Source: Thiotrichaceae bacterium
Lineage (GTDB): Bacteria > Pseudomonadota > Gammaproteobacteria > Thiotrichales > Thiotrichaceae
Direction: 5' to 3'
Assembly: GCA_027024625.1 (NCBI GenBank)
Contig: JALVRY010000124.1
Coordinates: forward strand, 1-6,340
Length of the DNA: 6,340 bases
Shown here: one piece after another, positions 1 through 6,243 of the stretch
Position numbering within the stretch: position 1 is the stretch's first letter
How the letters are laid out: the number at the start of each line of letters is the position of its first letter
Notes under the pieces: model-generated
The model's input: only the letters and a program-made list of their open reading frames with translations
Told to the model about the DNA's origin: nothing
Database searches by the model: none
Made by a program: the position numbers and the translations under genes

Positions 1-201
1 GTGGGTGAAGAAGCGACTGAAACGGTTATGGCAGCAAAAGATGGTGATAAAGACCATATAGTTTACGAAGTGGCTGACCTTTGGTTTCATTCAATGATAC
101 TATTGGCTCAGCAAAATTTGCACCCAAATGATGTATTGGCCGAATTAGATCGACGTTTTGGGACATCTGGCTTGGTTGAAAAAGCCAGTCGTAAAGAATA
201 A
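1..201 (+). CDS. hisE: Phosphoribosyl-ATP pyrophosphatase, 3' end (5' truncated by window)
   Basis: C-terminal 66 residues of HisE, which hydrolyses phosphoribosyl-ATP to phosphoribosyl-AMP and pyrophosphate, the second step of histidine biosynthesis in the cytoplasm. The fragment keeps the family's acidic metal-site pattern: GEEATE at residues 2-7 and EVAD at 23-26 (E23, D26), followed by the helix ending in [11 protein letters not shown] and the typical SGLVEKASR tail. The first codon, GTG, is read as an internal valine (VGEEA is normally mid-protein), so the true start lies upstream of the window. It stops at TAA 199-201. Enterobacteria fuse this domain to HisI; the adjoining tat genes resemble organisms with a separate hisE, but the upstream part is not visible, so a HisIE fusion cannot be excluded. 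Confidence 0.92.
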   Translation: MGEEATETVMAAKDGDKDHIVYEVADLWFHSMILLAQQNLHPNDVLAELDRRFGTSGLVEKASRKE

Positions 202-206
202 TAAAT

Positions 207-364
207 AAGTAGGAGTGCATAATTAATTTAACAAAATTTGCGAAGGATATTTTTTGATATTCATTCATTATCGAAGAAGCATAGCCGTGCTACGCGACTG
301 AGAGAATGGCTTGAATAGCGGAAAATAGACCAGTAAATTGTTAAATGTGTGTGCACTCCTACTT
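207..364. mobile_element. MITE-like fold-back element, 158-bp imperfect palindrome
   Basis: The ends are a perfect 13-bp inverted repeat, AAGTAGGAGTGCA at 207-219 and its complement at 352-364. The arms keep pairing inward with small gaps: ATTTAACA, TTT, GG, ATTTT, TATTCA and CATT recur in the same order in both arms. The apex is a strong small hairpin at 279-295 (7-bp stem with one mismatch, loop CGT). The element begins 5 nt after the hisE stop and contains no plausible ORF. I see no clear target-site duplication, so mobility is inferred only from full-length palindromy and terminal repeats. It could instead be an old, decayed insertion or a structured 3' UTR. It lies between hisE and tatA and may separate their transcription. 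Confidence 0.6.
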
Positions 365-372
365 GTGCTACT

Positions 373-417
373 TAAACCTAAATTTTCAGTACTGTTGTAG
401 TCACAAGTTTAGGTTTA
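373..417. repeat. Hairpin upstream of tatA
   Basis: Perfect 10-bp inverted repeat TAAACCTAAA (373-382) and TTTAGGTTTA (408-417). The stem extends to 13 pairs with one G-T wobble (373-385 with 405-417) and closes a 19-nt loop that contains the palindrome CAGTACTG. It is AT-rich and lacks a following T run, so it is a poor intrinsic terminator. It lies 34 bp before the tatA start and could be an operator or a 5' UTR structure. I found no convincing promoter hexamer pair around it. Confidence 0.5.
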
Positions 418-451
418 TAGGTAGAAGATTTTAATCATAGAGGATTTAAAG

Positions 452-682
452 ATGGGATTTGGTGGAATTAGCCCTTGGTCATTAGTTTTAATATTGTTAA
501 TTGTATTATTATTATTTGGTACGAAGCGTTTACGCAATATGGGTGGAGACCTCGGAAATGCGATCAAAAACTTCAAAAAATCCATGAGTGATGAAGAAGT
601 TAAGGCGGAAGAAGAAAAACTGACGAAACAGAATGAAGGTCAGGTGATCGAAGGTGAAGTTAAAGAGAAAGATAAAGTTTAG
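452..682 (+). CDS. tatA: Sec-independent (twin-arginine) translocase subunit TatA
   Basis: 76-residue membrane protein that oligomerises to form the protein-conducting element of the Tat pathway, which moves folded, often cofactor-loaded proteins across the inner membrane. Layout: short periplasmic N-terminus MGFGGISPW, one transmembrane helix at about residues 9-22, the FGTKRL hinge at 22-27, then an amphipathic helix with the family pattern [16 protein letters not shown]41 corresponds to the essential E. coli F39. A charged, disordered tail follows. The length is normal for TatA (E. coli 89). The ATG has a good ribosome-binding site, AGAGGA at 439-444, 7 nt upstream. It is first gene of tatABC, and tatB starts 2 nt after its stop. 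Confidence 0.96.
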   Translation: MGFGGISPWSLVLILLIVLLLFGTKRLRNMGGDLGNAIKNFKKSMSDEEVKAEEEKLTKQNEGQVIEGEVKEKDKV

Positions 683-684
683 CG

Positions 685-1071
685 ATGTTTGATGCAGGTT
701 TTCTTGAAATGGTGGTTATTGCTGTCATTGCCTTGGTCATTGTGGGACCTGAACGCCTGCCTGGTATCGCTCGAAAAATGGGCAAGTGGGTTGCGAAAGC
801 GAGAGCCTTGGTTAATACCACGAAATCGGATATTGAACGTGAGTTGCGGGCAGATGAGTTACGTAACATGCTGATCATGCAAGAAGAAAAAATTCGCAAC
901 TTGCAAAGCTCCGTTGAAAACTCCGTAAATACAGCAGCACAGAAGTTAGATTCAACTGTAAAAGATGAAATATCAGAGGCTGAAGCATTGCTCAATAGCG
1001 ATGTAGATAGTGGCAATATAAATCCAAAAATAAAAGATTCAGGCAAAAAGAATGACGCAGACAGTGAGTGA
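685..1071 (+). CDS. tatB: Twin-arginine translocase subunit TatB
   Basis: 128-residue TatB, which with TatC forms the receptor that binds twin-arginine signal peptides. It has the diagnostic N-terminus MFDAGFLE with the conserved polar E8, one transmembrane helix (about 6-20), and the hinge GPERLP at 21-26 that distinguishes TatB from TatA (FGTKRL). A long amphipathic, probably coiled-coil region (about 27-95) and a polar tail follow. It is somewhat shorter than E. coli TatB (171 residues), the difference being in the variable tail. It starts 2 nt after the tatA stop with only a weak purine-rich stretch upstream, suggesting translational coupling to tatA. Its last 20 nt overlap tatC in another frame. 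Confidence 0.95.
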   Translation: MFDAGFLEMVVIAVIALVIVGPERLPGIARKMGKWVAKARALVNTTKSDIERELRADELRNMLIMQEEKIRNLQSSVENSVNTAAQKLDSTVKDEISEAEALLNSDVDSGNINPKIKDSGKKNDADSE

Positions 1072-2092
1072 ATCTGAGAAAGAGGAAAAAGAACAAGGGT
1101 TTATTGCTCATTTGTTAGAGTTGCGAGACCGTTTGCTTCATATTGTTCTTGCCATTGCTGTTGCCTTTACCATTCTCATAATATACCCCACTGCAAGTGT
1201 TTTGTATGATTGGTTGTCGGCACCCTTGGCTAGTCAGTTGCCAGAAGGGCATAAGTTTATTGCAACCAGTGTTATTTCTCCTTTTCTTGTTCCTTACAAA
1301 TTAACATTATTAGTCGCATTTTTGATTGTATTACCCTATATCTTTCATCGGATATGGGGGTTCGTCTCCCCTGCACTGTATCGGCATGAAAAGCGTTTAG
1401 TTATTCCATTACTAACATCGAGTATTGCACTGTTTTACATCGGGATGGCATTTGCCTTTTATGTCGTATTACCGTTGATGTTTAAAATTCTTCCTGGCTT
1501 TGCCCCAGATAATGTACAAGTCGCTCCTGACATAGCACAATATCTTGATTTTGTTATGATGATTTTTGTGGCATTTGGCTTTGGTTTTGAGATGCCAATA
1601 GCAACCATATTATTGATTACAACGGGGGTTGTAACAGCAAAGGAGCTTGCTGAAAAACGTCCCTATGTCATTGTAGCTGCTTTTGTTATTGGTATGTTTT
1701 TAACACCTCCAGACGTTTTATCGCAGTTGTTGTTAGCAATACCAATGTGGCTATTGTTTGAGGCGGGCTTATTGCTAAGCCATCTCTTTAAGAAACAAAT
1801 TAAAATAGCGGGCGAAGAAAAAGAGGCGATGGATAGTGTGGAATATAACGCCAAAGATTCACCTAATTTAGTTACAACAGGTGTTTCTAGTAATGAAGTG
1901 CTCTTTGAAGATGACCGCTACATCATGCAAGAAACAGATGATGATGGAAATCCAAAAGATGTTGATTCAGATGAAAAAGATGATGATGAATATCGTCCAA
2001 TGACAGATGAAGAAATGGAAGCAGAATTAGATCGTTTGGACGAAGAAGATGAAGTATCTGATACGGATGATATTTCAAGTAAAAAGACATAA
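1052..2092 (+). CDS. tatC: Twin-arginine translocase subunit TatC with acidic C-terminal extension
   Basis: 346-residue TatC, the polytopic core of the Tat receptor that recognises the twin-arginine motif. Residues ~16-250 form the usual six-helix domain: LLELRDRLL (E23), SAPL (57-59), the cytoplasmic FVSPALYRHEKR loop with F104 and E113 (matching E. coli F94 and E103 of the signal-peptide site), FGFGFEMP with E180 (E. coli E170), and FLTPPD (217-221). Unlike the ~260-residue E. coli protein, it continues for about 95 residues after the last helix with a strongly acidic, low-complexity tail (about 36 D/E in the last 92 residues by my count). The tail contains DDDGN and MTDEEMEAELDRLDEEDE. It starts inside tatB, 20-nt overlap, implying coupled translation. 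I see no terminator before gpmI. Confidence 0.96.
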   Translation: MTQTVSESEKEEKEQGFIAHLLELRDRLLHIVLAIAVAFTILIIYPTASVLYDWLSAPLASQLPEGHKFIATSVISPFLVPYKLTLLVAFLIVLPYIFHRIWGFVSPALYRHEKRLVIPLLTSSIALFYIGMAFAFYVVLPLMFKILPGFAPDNVQVAPDIAQYLDFVMMIFVAFGFGFEMPIATILLITTGVVTAKELAEKRPYVIVAAFVIGMFLTPPDVLSQLLLAIPMWLLFEAGLLLSHLFKKQIKIAGEEKEAMDSVEYNAKDSPNLVTTGVSSNEVLFEDDRYIMQETDDDGNPKDVDSDEKDDDEYRPMTDEEMEAELDRLDEEDEVSDTDDISSKKT

Positions 2093-2141
2093 GGGCGTTA
2101 ATTTAGTGGCGCTCGTAACAAACAGAAAGTAGAGGATAATT

Positions 2142-3713
2142 GTGAAAAGAAGAGAAGTCCCTCGTCGTAAAACCATGTTGGTTATTTTAGATGGTTTTGG
2201 TGTCAACCCGAGTAAAAAATATAATGCAGTCTATGAAGCAAATACACCAAGATTAGACGAATACTTTGGTAGTTATCCTCACACAACATTGCAAGCCTCT
2301 GGTAAAGCGGTTGGTTTACCAAAAGGTCAAATGGGAAATTCTGAAGTTGGTCATTTTACTATTGGCTGTGGAATGATCGTAAAGCAGGACTTAGTGCGAA
2401 TTGACGATGCCATTGAAGATGGACGATTCTTTGAAAAGCCAGCATTGCTTAGTTCTCTTGAAGTCGTTAATGCCTACAAAAGTAAACTACATCTTGTTGG
2501 CTTAGTTTCGGATGGTGGTGTGCATAGTCATATTAATCATCTAAAAGCTCTGCTAAAACTTTGTGCGGATCATAATATTGAGCCGATTTTACATGCAATA
2601 ACAGATGGTAGAGATACATCACCCAAATCAGCAAAACGATACCTAGACCAAGTGCTTGAAACCATGAAAGAAACAGGTGGAAAGATAGCAACTGTAACGG
2701 GGCGTTTCTATGCGATGGATCGTGACAATAGATGGGAAAGAACAAAGCTTGCATGGGATGCAATGGTAAATGGTGTGGGAACGCAAGCTGCTGATCCGTT
2801 ATCTGCTATTGATGATGCCTATGCGAATGGTGAAACGGATGAATTTGTTTTGCCTCGAATCATGCCAGATGCTGAATTTATAAAAGATGACGATTCGGTT
2901 ATTTTCTTTAACTTCCGTGATGATCGCCCACGTCAACTTGCATCTGCATTAGGGGCAGAAGAGTTTGATGGCTTTGATCGTGGTGATTTTGAAACGACGG
3001 CACTGACTTGCTTAACAGAATACGATAAAACACTTTTAGCTCCTGTTGTTTTCCGTCCTGAGCGACCATCGACCAATTTATCTCACGTTGTTGCTTTAGC
3101 AGGTCATAAGCAATTTCATTGTGCAGAAACAGAGAAATACGCGCATGTAACCTTTTTCTTTAATGGTGGAAGGGAAAAGCCATATGCAGGAGAAGATCGT
3201 GTGATGGTGCCATCGCCACATGTTGAAACATACGATGAGCAGCCAGAAATGAGTGCGGAAGGCGTGGCAGATGCGACGATTAAGGCACTGGAATCTGATG
3301 AATATGGATTTATTGTCGTGAACTTCGCAAATGGCGATATGGTTGGGCATACGGCAGTACCAGAATCTGTTGTTAGGGGTATTGAAGCAATGGATGAGCA
3401 AGTGGGTCGATTACTTGATGCTGCTGTCGCGAATGATTATTCCGTACTACTCACAGCGGATCATGGAAATTGTGATGAGTATCGCGATCCATTAACAGGT
3501 GAGCCACATACACAGCACACTACATATCCTGTGCCTTGTTTGATTATTGATAAATCTCAGTGGCGATTAGCATCCTGCGGCGGTTTAAGCTCAATTGCAC
3601 CAACCATCCTTGATTTAATGGGTATCTTAAAACCCAAGGCAATGACGTGTTACTCTTTGTTGCTGGAAGAAGTTAATGTTGATGCTCAAAAAGAAGCAAT
3701 GGCAGCATATTAA
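2142..3713 (+). CDS. gpmI: 2,3-bisphosphoglycerate-independent phosphoglycerate mutase
   Basis: 523-residue iPGM, which interconverts 3- and 2-phosphoglycerate in glycolysis and gluconeogenesis using two Mn ions and a phosphoserine intermediate. The alkaline-phosphatase-like domain is split around the transferase domain. Visible site residues: D17 (LDGFG), catalytic S67 (MGNSEVGH), D399 and H403 (NGDMVGH), D440 and H441 (TADHGN) and H459. Substrate-domain residues are H128 (GGVHSH), R157-D158 (DGRD), R188, R194, R259 and R262 (NFRDDRPRQ), and K332. Length is typical (about 510-520). The GTG start is chosen because AGAGG at 2131-2135 is well spaced; ATG at residue 12 has no such site. It lies 49 nt after tatC, so co-transcription with tat is possible. 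It converges with dusA across a shared hairpin. Confidence 0.97.
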   Translation: MKRREVPRRKTMLVILDGFGVNPSKKYNAVYEANTPRLDEYFGSYPHTTLQASGKAVGLPKGQMGNSEVGHFTIGCGMIVKQDLVRIDDAIEDGRFFEKPALLSSLEVVNAYKSKLHLVGLVSDGGVHSHINHLKALLKLCADHNIEPILHAITDGRDTSPKSAKRYLDQVLETMKETGGKIATVTGRFYAMDRDNRWERTKLAWDAMVNGVGTQAADPLSAIDDAYANGETDEFVLPRIMPDAEFIKDDDSVIFFNFRDDRPRQLASALGAEEFDGFDRGDFETTALTCLTEYDKTLLAPVVFRPERPSTNLSHVVALAGHKQFHCAETEKYAHVTFFFNGGREKPYAGEDRVMVPSPHVETYDEQPEMSAEGVADATIKALESDEYGFIVVNFANGDMVGHTAVPESVVRGIEAMDEQVGRLLDAAVANDYSVLLTADHGNCDEYRDPLTGEPHTQHTTYPVPCLIIDKSQWRLASCGGLSSIAPTILDLMGILKPKAMTCYSLLLEEVNVDAQKEAMAAY

Positions 3714-3715
3714 AT

Positions 3716-3758
3716 AAATACCTGCCGCAGTACTTTTAGTATAGTGCGGCAGATATTT
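3716..3758. terminator. Bidirectional terminator between gpmI and dusA
   Basis: Perfect 8-bp GC-rich stem CTGCCGCA (3722-3729) with TGCGGCAG (3745-3752). It extends after one C/A mismatch by AAATA (3716-3720) with TATTT (3754-3758). The hairpin sits between two convergent genes, 3 nt after the gpmI stop and 10 nt from the dusA stop. AT-rich flanks on both sides fit termination on either strand, although there is no long uninterrupted T run. Confidence 0.75.
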
Positions 3759-3767
3759 GTGGCTAAC

Positions 3768-4742
3768 TTAATCACAATCTACCCATTTAGCCGCTTCTTG
3801 TAATACCTCAATACCAGCTCCTGCCTTATAACTGTTTTCACTAATATGCCGTCGCCATGCTTTAGCGCCTGCAGCACCATGAAATAGCCCTAAAATATGT
3901 CGGCTCATGTGCTTTAAATACACATCTTGAGCCAGTTGTTTTTCTACATAGTCCATAAACTGCTGAAGTATTTCTTTGCGTGATTTTATCGGGCTTGTCG
4001 AGTTATAAAGTTGTTGATCAACCTCTGCCATCATATATGGGTTATGATAAACCTCTCTCCCTAGCATAACGCCATCTACTTTTTCTAGGTGCTCTTGGCA
4101 TTGATCTAAGGTATGAATACCACCATTTATAATGATTTCAAGTTCAGGAAAATCCTTCTTAATCTGGTAAACCGTATCATATTGTAAGGGGGGAATTTCT
4201 CGATTTTCTTTGGGGCTTAATCCCTTCAGCCATGCTTTTCTGGCGTGGATGATAAATGTTTTACAGCCTGATTGTGCAACGCTATCAATAAAGTGACAAA
4301 GTTCTTCATAGCTATCCTTCTCATCAATCCCGATGCGGTTCTTGACACTTACTGGAATATTCACTTGTTGCTGCATTGCATCAACACACTCAGCAATTAA
4401 TTTAGGTTCTGCCATCAGACAAGCACCAAAACTGCCTTTTTGCACTCGCTCACTGGGGCAGCCAACATTGATATTGACCTCATCATAGCCAGCATCTTCT
4501 GCCATTATCGCACACTGAGCTAGCTCACTCGGCTCGCTACCACCTAGTTGAATCGCAACAGGATGCTCTTCAGTATTGTATTGCAAATGCCGTTGACGAT
4601 CCCCGTGGATTAATGCACCTGTGGTAATCATCTCCGTATAGAGCAAGGCGTGTTTGCTTATCAGACGTAGAAAGTAACGCTCGTGTCTATCCGTCCAATC
4701 AAGCATGGGGGCTACGCAGAATTTTCTATTTAATGTTTTCAA
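3768..4742 (-). CDS. dusA: tRNA-dihydrouridine synthase A (D20/D20a)
   Basis: FMN-dependent TIM-barrel enzyme that reduces uridine to dihydrouridine at positions 20/20a of tRNA using NADPH. The match to E. coli DusA runs end to end. Residues below count from this start. FCVAPMLDWTDRH opens the barrel, NVGCPSERVQ carries the catalytic Cys95, VSVKNRIGID holds Lys134, FIIHARKAWLKGLSPKENREIPPL contains His166, and INGGI and GREVYHNP form the phosphate site; the helical RNA-binding domain ends with RRHISENSYKAGA. The start is uncertain. No in-frame ATG precedes the barrel, and the frame is open to a TTG at 4844. That TTG coincides with the -35 hexamer of a good promoter, so I prefer TTG 4742 (324 residues, beginning MKTLNRKF; E. 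coli has about 330). Neither TTG has a clear ribosome-binding site. Confidence 0.93.
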   Translation of the reverse strand: MKTLNRKFCVAPMLDWTDRHERYFLRLISKHALLYTEMITTGALIHGDRQRHLQYNTEEHPVAIQLGGSEPSELAQCAIMAEDAGYDEVNINVGCPSERVQKGSFGACLMAEPKLIAECVDAMQQQVNIPVSVKNRIGIDEKDSYEELCHFIDSVAQSGCKTFIIHARKAWLKGLSPKENREIPPLQYDTVYQIKKDFPELEIIINGGIHTLDQCQEHLEKVDGVMLGREVYHNPYMMAEVDQQLYNSTSPIKSRKEILQQFMDYVEKQLAQDVYLKHMSRHILGLFHGAAGAKAWRRHISENSYKAGAGIEVLQEAAKWVDCD

Positions 4743-4814
4743 AGTATATTGATTGGCAAATAATGGGTTAGGAGCTTGTCCGAGAACTAGAAGCGTAGTG
4801 AAAATTACAGAAAC

Positions 4815-4844
4815 ATTATAATGTGGGCTTATTGAATGAGGCAA
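4815..4844 (-). promoter_or_regulatory. Sigma70-type promoter for dusA
   Basis: Read on the minus strand: -35 TTGCCT (4844-4839, four of six consensus bases), an 18-bp spacer, and -10 TATAAT (4820-4815, six of six). The predicted transcription start is near 4808, about 65 nt before the TTG at 4742. If real, this promoter rules out translation from the upstream TTG at 4844. Confidence 0.55.
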
Positions 4845-4901
4845 ATAGTTGTTCTATTTAACGAATTTTATAAGTCTAGATTATGATGTTTATGGGTTTT
4901 G

Positions 4902-4933
4902 CAGTAGCTTATTAGTTCTTGGATAAGCTACTG
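4902..4933. repeat. Perfect 11-bp inverted repeat (hairpin)
   Basis: CAGTAGCTTAT (4902-4912) and ATAAGCTACTG (4923-4933) are perfectly complementary around a 10-nt loop. No T run follows on either strand, so it is not a standard terminator. It lies directly before a TATAAT at 4936-4941, so it could be an operator for the cytochrome gene or the remnant of a mobile element. Confidence 0.5.
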
Positions 4934-5010
4934 AATATAATACACCAGAATTTCAAGAACCTGTTCGAGAATATGAGTTGTCGTACTGGAGGCTGATTAG
5001 GCAAGCCTGT

Positions 5011-5024
5011 TTATCACATGATAA
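5011..5024. promoter_or_regulatory. 14-bp palindrome, possible operator
   Basis: TTATCA (5011-5016), a CA centre, then TGATAA (5019-5024): perfect dyad symmetry about 110 bp before the cytochrome start. It does not match the FNR (TTGAT-N4-ATCAA) or CRP (TGTGA-N6-TCACA) consensus. In AT-rich DNA a palindrome of this size can occur by chance. Confidence 0.25.
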
Positions 5025-5124
5025 TAATCAAGAAAGTGATGTATAGGTGAATAACTACTAAGCAATATTAATTAATGCACACTATACTGAGGACGTGAAG
5101 AATTAAATAATTATTAGAAATTGC

Positions 5125-5130
5125 GAGGAG
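5125..5130 (+). promoter_or_regulatory. Ribosome-binding site that decides the cytochrome start
   Basis: GAGGAG at 5125-5130 lies 5 nt before ATG 5136 but only 2 nt before the in-frame ATG 5133, so 5136 is the better start. An in-frame TTG at 5121 would place this site inside the coding region and add MRGVM before the signal peptide, so it is rejected. Confidence 0.7.
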
Positions 5131-5135
5131 TTATG

Positions 5136-6044
5136 ATGAAAAAATTACCCGTTTCACTACTTTTTTCACTGCTGCTTTATCCTACTGTGGGGCACTTGGA
5201 GGAGAAGCCAGTTGATCTATCTTTGGGAAAAACATTATTTAATCAGTCTTGTGTAAAATGTCATGGTACGGCCAAAAAAGGAGCACCACGGCTTGGGGCA
5301 TCTGAAGATTGGATGGGAAGAAGTCGGGATGTTGATGTGTTGGTGAGCAATGTTATTAATGGGTCAAGTCATATGCCACCTAAGGGTGGGACTCGTTCAG
5401 ATTCATCTGGGAAATTGAAAGCAGTCGTTAGTTATATGTTGAGTACTGTCCCAAAACAGGAAACTGCTGCTACTACTGCCCCGCCTGAAAAGTATAAAAC
5501 CTTAGCTGAAGGTAAAAAACTATATAATCAGCTTTGCTATAGTTGTCATGACAATGGTGAAAACGGTGCTCCTATTGTCGGTTATATGCCAGATTGGGAA
5601 AATAGAATTAAGCTGGGTAAAGAAGCGTTAGTGCAAAGTGTTATTGAAGGCAAAGGAATGATGATGCCTAAAGGTGGCGGTGGTTTAGAATCTAGAGCGA
5701 AATATGCCAGCATTGTAGATTATATGGTTGCGGCTGTTCAAGATAAAGAACTTGCTAATTCCCCTGAAATGAAAGCACAGGTGAAAAGGTCTAAAGAAAT
5801 AAGTAATGGTTTGCGCTTATATAATCAGGTGTGCTTTAGTTGTCACAATACGGGTAAACATGGAGCACCACAACTTGGCAACAAAAAAGCGTGGGAAGCT
5901 CGTCGAAAGCAAGATATAGATACCCTAGTAAAACATGCGATTGATGGACACGGCATGATGGGCGAGAAAGGTGGTAGTGCAATCAAATCTGTCGAAGGCG
6001 TAAAAAGCATGGTGATGTATATGTTGAGTACGGTTGATGATTAG
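5136..6044 (+). CDS. Periplasmic triheme cytochrome, three tandem cytochrome c5-like domains
   Basis: 302-residue exported c-type cytochrome, presumably a periplasmic electron carrier; its partners are not visible. MKK plus a hydrophobic stretch to about residue 19 (TVG before HLEE) looks like a Sec signal peptide. Three repeats follow, each starting with a variant of L-F/Y-NQ-x-C-x-x-CH and continuing with GAP. The haem sites are CVKCH (39-43), CYSCH (134-138) and CFSCH (233-237). Likely axial methionines, aligned to the c5 pattern MPPKGG, are M80, M176 and M275; the third repeat has MGEKGG, losing the usual proline. Each repeat ends in a V-x-YM helix. The linker at 105-122 is rich in Thr, Ala and Pro. 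Classical c5 is about half this size per haem unit with one haem; the extra cysteine pair of c5 is absent. It stands alone, divergent from dusA. Confidence 0.88.
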   Translation: MKKLPVSLLFSLLLYPTVGHLEEKPVDLSLGKTLFNQSCVKCHGTAKKGAPRLGASEDWMGRSRDVDVLVSNVINGSSHMPPKGGTRSDSSGKLKAVVSYMLSTVPKQETAATTAPPEKYKTLAEGKKLYNQLCYSCHDNGENGAPIVGYMPDWENRIKLGKEALVQSVIEGKGMMMPKGGGGLESRAKYASIVDYMVAAVQDKELANSPEMKAQVKRSKEISNGLRLYNQVCFSCHNTGKHGAPQLGNKKAWEARRKQDIDTLVKHAIDGHGMMGEKGGSAIKSVEGVKSMVMYMLSTVDD

Positions 6045-6079
6045 TGCTTAAGAAGGCTCTGATCAAGTAGGAAGTGAGG

Positions 6080-6085
6080 CTTTAG
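6080..6085. repeat. Target-site duplication, left (CTTTAG)
   Basis: CTTTAG directly repeated at 6244-6249, flanking the 158-bp palindrome. The outer G/C pair could instead belong to the terminal repeats, so the duplication may be 4 bp (TTTA) to 6 bp. Confidence 0.65.
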
Positions 6086-6243
6086 AGACTGTGTAAGTAT
6101 TCTGGGACTGCGAAAAAATGAGGAAAAATTTTCCAGATTCTGTTTAAAAATGAAGCTAATAGCAGGCTATTGGCTGAATTTTTAAACAAAATATGGGGAA
6201 TTTTAACCATTTTTTTCGCGTTTCATGAATACTTGCACAGTCT
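6086..6243. mobile_element. MITE-like fold-back element, 158-bp ungapped palindrome
   Basis: Terminal repeats AGACTGTG-T-AAGTATTC (6086-6102) and GAATACTTGCACAGTCT (6227-6243) are complementary at 16 of 17 positions. The two arms align without any gap to the centre at 6164/6165, matching at about 60 of 79 positions by my count; the best inner block is 6142-6163 with 6166-6187. It is flanked by CTTTAG on both sides and has no ORF, so it would depend on a transposase supplied elsewhere. I cannot assign the terminal repeat to an IS family. Its ends differ from those of the 207-364 element, although both measure 158 bp. Confidence 0.78.

Larger units (their letters stand above)
4845..5135. other. 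Divergent intergenic region, dusA / triheme cytochrome
   Basis: AT-rich region between two divergent genes; I find no protein or RNA gene in it. It holds a perfect hairpin (4902-4933), a candidate plus-strand -10 TATAAT at 4936-4941 with no good -35, a small AGGCT/AGCCT stem (4990-5008), a 14-bp palindrome (5011-5024), a second candidate -10 TATACT at 5083-5088 (also without a -35), and the cytochrome ribosome-binding site at its right edge. Which -10 serves the cytochrome gene cannot be decided by eye; the 4936 site would give a leader of about 190 nt. Confidence 0.5.

Noticed and set aside
207..219. Relationship between AAGTAGGAGTGCA and AAGTAGGAAGTGA at 6065-6077
   Set aside because: The strings look alike over about 12 nt but then diverge, and the second lies outside the terminal repeats of the 3' element; too short to claim a shared family.
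660..1046. 128-residue open frame on the minus strand opposite tatB
   Set aside because: Shadow of tatB, whose N-terminal MFDAGFLE and GPERLP motifs settle the coding strand; the minus-strand product shows no recognisable domain.
2093..2141. Terminator between tatC and gpmI
   Set aside because: Only stems of 3-4 bp can be drawn and there is no T run, so no terminator is called.
3096..3401. 101-residue open frame on the minus strand inside gpmI
   Set aside because: Lies opposite conserved gpmI segments including NGDMVGH; the composition (many Cys, His, Trp) is typical of an antisense shadow.
4883..4915. Mini-ORF starting ATGATG and ending TAG within the left arm of the 4902 hairpin, a possible leader peptide
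   Set aside because: Only 10 codons, no ribosome-binding site, and no regulatory residue bias or alternative hairpin pair that would indicate attenuation.
4772..4975. Similar strings TGTCCGAGAAC (in the dusA leader) and TGTTCGAGAAT (intergenic) as ends of a mobile element
   Set aside because: Short direct, not inverted, similarity with mismatches and no further symmetry; compatible with chance.
5011..5024. FNR or CRP site controlling the cytochrome gene
   Set aside because: The dyad TTATCA-CA-TGATAA does not fit TTGAT-N4-ATCAA or TGTGA-N6-TCACA, so no regulator is named.
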